Below are positions 58,120-64,000 of a stretch of 64,000 nucleotides of DNA, piece by piece. The position numbers were made by a program, and so were the translations under genes. Source of the stretch: Blastomyces gilchristii SLH14081 (lineage: Eukaryota > Ascomycota > Eurotiomycetes > Onygenales > Ajellomycetaceae). The DNA is taken from contig NW_003101681.1 of the NCBI RefSeq assembly GCF_000003855.2, positions 6,437,900 to 6,501,899 of the forward strand, in the 5' to 3' direction. The notes below the pieces were generated by a model. It was not told the origin of the DNA, ran no database searches, and was given only the letters and a program-made list of their open reading frames with translations. Positions within the stretch are counted from its first letter, which is position 1, and every line of letters begins with the position of its first letter.

Positions 58120-61100
58120 TCCATGTTTTACAATCATGAGTTTCTTGATTGTTTCTCCTTGTAATTGTCTCTGATAATAGTGATAAATATCTCAACTTGA
58201 GTTGAACTTTCACTTCATTCTCACCTCTGTCAATGGAATTGTCAGAATATCACACATCATCAGTGCAACAGTTGAATATATACTCTCAACAATTTTTCAT
58301 AACTCTAGAATTGATTTGGTGTGTAAATTCATTGAATCATCTTGAAGATAGCAATCAAATTCAGTTTTACAAGCATGTAGTTTTGCCTGATTTTCAGTTG
58401 TAATCAATGTATACAAGTTCTGTTTCAAAGTTAGTATTATAGTTCTATGTGATATGAAGTATTATCAAAGATCATTACTTACTAGAGAATTGTATTCCAC
58501 TGTCTTCACATCTCAAACATCTGCTCATTCAAATCTCTGATAGTTGACATTGTAGTAGTCTTGGACTAATTTGATATATGAGTCTCATTCCTCCTCTGTT
58601 CAATCTTGAGAAGTGTAGATGTTAACTCAACAGAAGAGATCTAGTAGAGCTGCTACAGTATAGTACTCTGCAAAAGATTGTTCTGTTTTGCTGTAGTAAT
58701 ATGCCAGTTTATTCCTTGCAGTAACAATAGCCTGTGCTATAGCATCATCTCAGACTGAATTTCTTTTTGAGTGATTCAACTGCTTCTTAAGATGAGTAAA
58801 TAAACTGTTATACACTCACCAGGCTGACTGCAGCATTGGTGTATAAGTGATTGAGACTGTCTTTGTTATCTTATAAAACTGAAACAGTAAATCAATCACA
58901 TATTTCAACTAAGTTCACTTCATATCAGAAAGTTTCAATATCTGAATCTTTTTCTGATTAGAGTGTTGTACTCAATGATCAATCATCTGATACAATTGAA
59001 GAGTCTGAACAGTTATCTCATATGTTGAACTTCACTGTGTTCTAACATTCTGTATCATATTCAGTGATGTGACTGATTTGTTTGTTTGTTGAATACCATG
59101 GAATTGTTATTATTGTTTAGAAGAGGTACAAATCACATTAGCAATGTTTTGAATCTATGATATTTAAATTATTAGTCAATCTATTCAAAATTAACAGTAG
59201 TGTTATTAAAAAGTGTTATCAAAAAGCAATATCAAAAAGTGTTATCAAAAAACATTATCTTTTGCAAAGTGAATGCAAAAGTTACTTGAGTAATCACTTT
59301 CATCTTATTCTCATCTCAAGAATCAGCCATCTCATTATTCTTTATCTTGATATTAAGATTCTTTATCAGTGTTTGCATCACAAGTTGAACCACATGAGCA
59401 ATACAGAGAATATGACCTTGTTTATCATTTTAGAAATGCAAAGTCAATTTTTGCTTCAAGCTCTTCATCATAGTGTAGTTATTTGCAGCATTGTCAGTTG
59501 TAATTGTAAGAAGACTGAGACTAATATTTCAATAGTCATTTTTAATCACAGTCATTAATATCTCTGCTATATAATTCTCAGTATGACTACTGATCAATGA
59601 TTCAAATTCAATTAATGTCTCTTAATAAGTTCAGTTCTCATCAATGTAATAACATGTAACTCTCATAAATGCAAGATTGTTTGTACTAGTTCATGCATTC
59701 ACTGTGAGAGACACTCTTTGATGATTCTTCAACTCTGATCCTAGATGTTGCATATTGACTTTGTAGTGTGTCTCAAGGTTGAACTGAAGACAGGATTGAT
59801 GTGGAATATAAAGATTTGAATTAAGCATTTGAAGAAGTGTTCAGAATTTGAGATTTTCAATTGATCAAAGAGGAAGATTCAGAGATATACACATGCAAAG
59901 TAATTGTTCACAGAAGTTATCAGATGAGAGTTATGAAATCAGAGTACTGATATGAGATTGTTTTCACATGATTTTCTTCAAATTAGAAAGTTAGCATTAT
60001 CAAAAATTGTTACCTGGTAGAGTAACTTATCAGCTCAGTAGTAATTTTCTGATTATTTTTCTTTTATTGTCTGCATTCTGATGACTTCAGATGTTGAAAA
60101 ATTTCTTCAGAGCTATGATCAGTTTATAATGAATGTTTCTGAATGAAGTTGCAGTGATTGTAGCAGAGAGATGACTCTTCAGTAATCTGCAATGCAATCT
60201 GTTGATAATTATTCCATAGTTCATCTCAATGTTTGTGTTGAGTTTTTCATAAATTTTGTGATCTGAAATCAGATGTGAAGAATAAAGTGATCATTCATCA
60301 TGATTGAAAGAGAGTATTCTGTGTTGAATTGTAAACAATATAGACTTTGTGATTCACAGTGATTTCTTGAAGAGTTTGTGAATCTTCAATAGAAGTAAAA
60401 GAAGTGAATTCAGAAGACATGATAATAATTTAAGAAAGATGATAATTTATTTTCAATAACTGATCACTGATGTGTGTAAGAAGAATTAATATAAGAGAAA
60501 ATAATCTTGTTTCTTAGCTTAGTTATAATTTTAGTACTAACTCAGATTGGATATCATCAATGTATAAAAGTAAATAAACAATCTTGATTAATCTCTGTCA
60601 TATTTCTTGAAATATATTAATATTGTGAAAGAGAGTGTTACTAAATTGCATTATCAGATGATATTATTAAAAATATATTAATATTGTGAATATCAATGTT
60701 GAAAAAATGTTGATACTTATACATTATAGTGATTTGTGAATCATGATAGTTAAATATATATATATATATATATATTGTTCCTGACTTGATTACAACTTGT
60801 ACAATAATTTTTAAAAACTCAAAATTAATTTCAATTATTAATAATTATGAACTTACAACTAAACTAACTAATATAAAAAGAAAAAAACTTTTTCTACTCA
60901 TCATCTTTCTTCTCTTTCTTATTCTTCTTATCATTCTTCACAATTCACTTCTCATTCTTCTTCTCCTTCTTCTCCTCCTCATCTGAGATGATAATCATCT
61001 CAAAATCTCTCTTCACTGCCTTCTCAGAGAAGGGTTCTCACTGCTCTCTCTCAGTCAGATTAATCTGCACCTCAAAATCCCGCATTTCCTGGTCTGCTGC

Positions 61101-61716
61101 CTCAGGTTTCATCTCAGTGACAAGCAGATTGACATGCTCAGAGAGCAGGGCTGCCTTCTCAATATTCTGAATCATAGAGTGTATTTGAGATCTGAACAAG
61201 ACCTCAATTCCCTCCTTCTCTGCCAGCTTCTACTAATCAATTAGAGAACAGAAGTGTTATCAAAAATCATTATCTCTCAATAAATAAAAAACTTATCAGT
61301 TTTAGCTTCTTTGTCTCCTACTTTAACATCTTCTCAATCTTCTTCTACTACTACTTATTTGCAGCAACACTCTTCTTCTCTCTCTCTCTCTTCATCTTGA
61401 TCTCAAATCATTCTCAGAACTTCTCCTGGTCTCACTGCTGCTATATGAGACTCTTCACTATCTTCTTCTTCAATCTCTCACAGACAGTGCCATCTGCATT
61501 ATTTCTATACTTAGTTCAGTCTAAATCTATCAGAAGTGTTACTTAAAATCATTATCATTCTACTCTCTTACAGAGTCTCTTCAAGACATTATAACATGTC
61601 TTACAATCTGTCTTCTCTCACTTGAATATCTTCTTCTTCTCTTTCTTCAATCTGTGACAGCGCTCACGCGCCTTAGTAATCTGCAGGACCGCAGAATATT
61701 TGAAGAGAAATGACAT
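58120..61716 (-). pseudogene. Decayed hAT transposase of hAT-B
   Basis: The likely start is the ATG at 61716 (MSFLFKYSAVLQITKARERC), followed by a basic, Cys-containing region that may bind DNA. Further in are an acidic stretch (ISDEEEKEKKNEK) and the RNase-H-like core: RVSLTVNA(W)TSTNN, TITTDNAANN and HVVQLVMQTLIK (about 59377-59720). The C terminus is a clear hATC dimerisation domain: YLQDDSMNLHTKS, MMCDILTIPLTEV, DIYHYYQRQLQ and IKKLMIVKHG (58120-58362). Interrupted by many TGA and some TAA at Trp/Arg/Gln positions, and probably by one or more introns. Not functional as it stands. Confidence 0.88.
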
Positions 61717-61764
61717 GATTGATTTCAGTGAGTGTTGAAGAGAGGTGAAGGCAGAAGAGACAGT

Positions 61765-61793
61765 CAGAAATAATATGATAATAATGATAATAG

Positions 61794-61827
<34 letters not shown>

Positions 61828-61905
61828 AATGATGATAATGATAGTGATGATGATGATGATGATAATGATAATAATGATAATGATGATGATGATAATGAAA
61901 GAGAG
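61765..61905. repeat. (GAT)n microsatellite in hAT-B
   Basis: Nearly pure GAT/ATG repeat; on the minus strand it gives His/Tyr runs (ATC/CAT), which explains the artificial poly-His ORF. The equivalent tract in hAT-A is more interrupted. Confidence 0.9.
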
Positions 61906-62634
61906 AGTGCATTGAAATATATTACTGACTTATCAAATATAAAGAGACTCAAAGAAAATATTAACAGCTTTCAGTGATGTACAGAAACAGCTACAGTATT
62001 GCATAGTAACATTATCTTCATTCAATACATGCACTGTTAATATTCTTTGTATGCAGTTATCATATAATCTGTATCAGAGATATATGCAGAAAACAGATCT
62101 TTGTTACTAGAACAAATGATTATAGCAATTCTCTCTTTTTATATTATAAAGATAAGTTGTTCTCATTTCTTTCTTCTCTCTTTTCTCTTCTTCAATCAAT
62201 CACTAATTTCAAGCTGATATGAAAACTATTAAAACACTCTCAGAAACCCTCAAATTGAAGAGTATAGACTAATCAAATTTCAAATGCAGAAGAAATCAAA
62301 TTATCTTCTACAGATTCAATTACTCATTTCTCTTCAAATAAAACAGCAGTCGCGTCCCCCCCTCCCTCTCAATCAAACAAAACATGGCCTGTGAAAAGCA
62401 AGTACCATGCCAGGCCATAATGGCCAACACAGCCTCAGCATGCAGGGCTGTATATGCGCAGTGTGTGCTGAACTGAGAGACTGTGTGAGTTGCAAACTGA
62501 TGACAGCATCCCAGGGAGAGCCATGCAGCGTGAGAAAGCTGCAACTCTCAGTCATGTGCACAGAGAGTGAATCACTGCAGTAAGTGTATATGCATTAAAG
62601 TAATACTTTTTGATAACACTCAGTCTCTGATATG

Positions 62635-62868
62635 ATGAAAATAGAGTCTCTCTGTGAGATCTGTTTCTATCAGAAGTCAGAGAATCTTATATTTCTCAAG
62701 ATCATCTTCACACACCTTGTCTGTGAAATTGATGAGAGAAATCATCAATTCCAGCATTCTGCTCTTGATGTTATTCAAGTGATAGCAGAGTTCACCCTGA
62801 TCACACTTTTTAAGTGTATATTTTCTAATTATTCACATTTATATAGATATATACTGATTATTTGTTAG
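62635..62868 (+). other. Short ORF conserved in both hAT copies (copy B)
   Basis: 77 codons from MKIESLCEICFYQKS to YRYILIIC; an extra in-frame ATG lies just upstream at 62632. Collinear with 33992-34225 without indels; residue differences (I/T, F/S-type, K/E-type) are those expected from transitions. Function unknown. Confidence 0.4.
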
Positions 62869-62996
62869 ATGATATTAAGATAATAGCTTATCACAGCTGT
62901 GTTACTCTCACTGTGAGAGATATACAGTTAGTGATGAATATTGCAAAGACTCTGAGAAGTGAGTATTTTGAGAGTACTACAGCTCTGCAATCTTGA

Positions 62997-63210
62997 TTTT
63001 TTTTTGTTTTTATTTTTTGTTTTTTTCTTTTTCTTTTCTTTTTTTTTTTAATTTTTCTTTCTCTTTCTATCTTTTTCTTTCTCTTTCTATCTTTTTCTTT
63101 CTCTTCTTTTTTTCTTTCTCTTTTTTTTTTTTTTTTTTGTTGTGATTTTTTCTTGTTGTTTTATTTTTTGTTTTTTTATTATTTTTTATATTTTACATTT
63201 TTTTTTTTAA
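62997..63210. repeat. T-rich low-complexity tract
   Basis: Long poly-T with TTTCTTTCTC units. The equivalent tract in hAT-A (34351-34408 and 43255-43380) is the place where the 8.8-kb gypsy inserted. Confidence 0.85.
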
Positions 63211-63585
63211 TTAAAATGATATTGATTATGATCTGTGTTCAGAAAAGTAATGATATTTGATAACACTCTCTGTTGAATTTTCAACAAATGAGCACTATGT
63301 TATGATATTATGTAAGTGAGAAATGATTTCATAGTTTCATTTGATGCCATTTTCAATAATGAGATCAGAATGAAAATGTGACTAAGAATTCAAACATATT
63401 CTTTATCTGAGACTAGATTTTTATTTGAAAAGTGAATCTGGAACCTTTAATATTTGAAATAACAGAATTTGAGATCAATATGATGAACACAAATCATGAC
63501 CAGAAGTAATGCTTTTAGGCAACATGACAACTGTAAAGTTTGATTCTGGTCCCAGACACGGTCACACGGTCACACGGTCAGTCTA

Positions 63586-64000
63586 AGCAAGCTTGTGTGA
63601 AATATATCATAAATCTCTGATAATGTGTCAAAGTGATAGTTATAACTATCTAGAACTTCTATTACTTTATATCTGATATGATAATAATCTAGTGTATGAA
63701 ATGAACATGTAATTTATGTATTCTTAAGATTCAATCATATCAGATCTTCTATCTTATATTATTCAGTGAAGTCTCAGTGAACATTGATTTGATTCTCTTA
63801 ATCTTGTTTCACAGTTGTTATGAAGATCTCTGTTCAATCACAGATATCTCAGAGCTTTATTACTATATTATCAGTGATCTGAATTGAACTGTGAGAGTTC
63901 AGTGTGAACTGTGTAGTCTCTAGAAGATTCAACACTTTCATATAATATCTGTGTGTAAGAAAGCACAGGCTTATATCTGTTGAAACAGCATCTTGACTGT
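63586..64000 (-). mobile_element. Gypsy 3' internal region, right of hAT-B (runs off the window)
   Basis: Begins with the TSD agcaagct and continues the gypsy body interrupted at 57694, matching 22055-22470 and 44030 onward. It extends past the window end. Confidence 0.85.

Larger units (their letters stand above)
57695..63585 (-). mobile_element. hAT-B: 5.9-kb hAT transposon, best-preserved copy
   Basis: Ends TAGACTGGCCGCTGGGACC / GACACGGTCACACGGTCAGTCTA, perfect TSD agcaagct. A CACACGGT unit is duplicated near the right end compared with the other copies. Minus-strand transposase at about 58.1-61.7 kb. The right part holds the unmutated pocket at 62.34-62.6 kb and a long T-rich tract at 62997-63210. 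No nested insertions, so it gives empty sites for copies 3 and 4 in hAT-A. Confidence 0.95.

Noticed and set aside
59157..59558. 133-codon plus-strand ORF in hAT-B as a gene (also 29624-29896 in hAT-A)
   Set aside because: It overlaps, antisense, the conserved transposase core (TDNAANN, HVVQLV) on the minus strand, whose motifs explain the conservation.
61673..61912. Histidine-rich small protein
   Set aside because: It is a translation of the (GAT)n microsatellite on the minus strand; the parallel tract in hAT-A does not preserve it.
57695..63585. CRISPR-like or satellite array in the AT-rich block
   Set aside because: The repeats are dispersed transposon copies with TSDs; no regular spacer-repeat spacing exists, and the genome is eukaryotic.

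Overview
The window is nuclear DNA of a filamentous ascomycete, most likely an Onygenales / Ajellomycetaceae-type fungus (inferred). The reasons are short GT-AG introns of about 60-120 nt with CTAAC-like branch sites, CT-rich tracts before start codons, an Ascomycota gene set (MRE11, a GEL-type glucanosyltransferase, TOM20, EXO84), and a sharp switch from normal-GC gene space to a long AT-rich block of decayed transposons.

Gene space (1 to about 20.4 kb) holds seven genes: MRE11 (-), an F-box/WD-like/UIM protein (+), a GPI-anchored GH72 beta-1,3-glucanosyltransferase (-), TOM20 (-), EXO84 (+), a twin-NBD soluble ABC ATPase (-) and a secreted SMP-30/gluconolactonase-like protein (-). I rebuilt exon structures by hand; in each case the exon lengths sum to a multiple of three and the junction restores a conserved family motif. 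The genes are unrelated housekeeping, trafficking and cell-wall functions. MRE11/F-box and TOM20/EXO84 are divergent pairs sharing short intergenic promoters.

The AT-rich block (about 20.5 to 64 kb) contains no host gene I can support. It is a nested pile of transposons whose order can be read from target-site duplications (TSDs) and from empty sites in paralogous copies. (1) Ty3/gypsy elements with LTRs of about 310-390 bp form the base layer; one reconstructs to about 5.7 kb (44148-57436, minus strand) once a 7.6-kb LINE is removed. (2) Two related hAT elements with 8-bp TSDs sit in gypsy DNA: hAT-A (28033-43726, 15.7 kb with insertions, about 5.8 kb net) and hAT-B (57695-63585, 5.9 kb). 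(3) hAT-A carries two 506-bp non-autonomous hAT elements and a second, different 8.8-kb gypsy (34409-43254, minus strand), which carries a third 506-bp copy. (4) A full-length Tad-like LINE (46068-53661) with a 15-bp TSD interrupts the base gypsy.

The decay is almost purely transitional. All five 506-bp copies keep exactly the same length, and the LINE ORF2 stays in one frame for about 1,320 codons with no frameshift. Comparing copies shows C-to-T changes mainly at CpC and CpG and less at CpA, so in-frame stops are mostly TGA where Trp (TGG) or Arg (CGA) is expected. This differs from classic CpA-directed RIP. Islands that kept CpG, notably the first 0.7 kb of the LINE and the right-hand LTR of the 8.8-kb gypsy, look like sequence that escaped.

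The most unusual object is a candidate three-exon, Cys-rich gene (35124-36619, plus strand) lying antisense between integrase and LTR of the 8.8-kb gypsy; its two predicted introns join three different reading frames into one.
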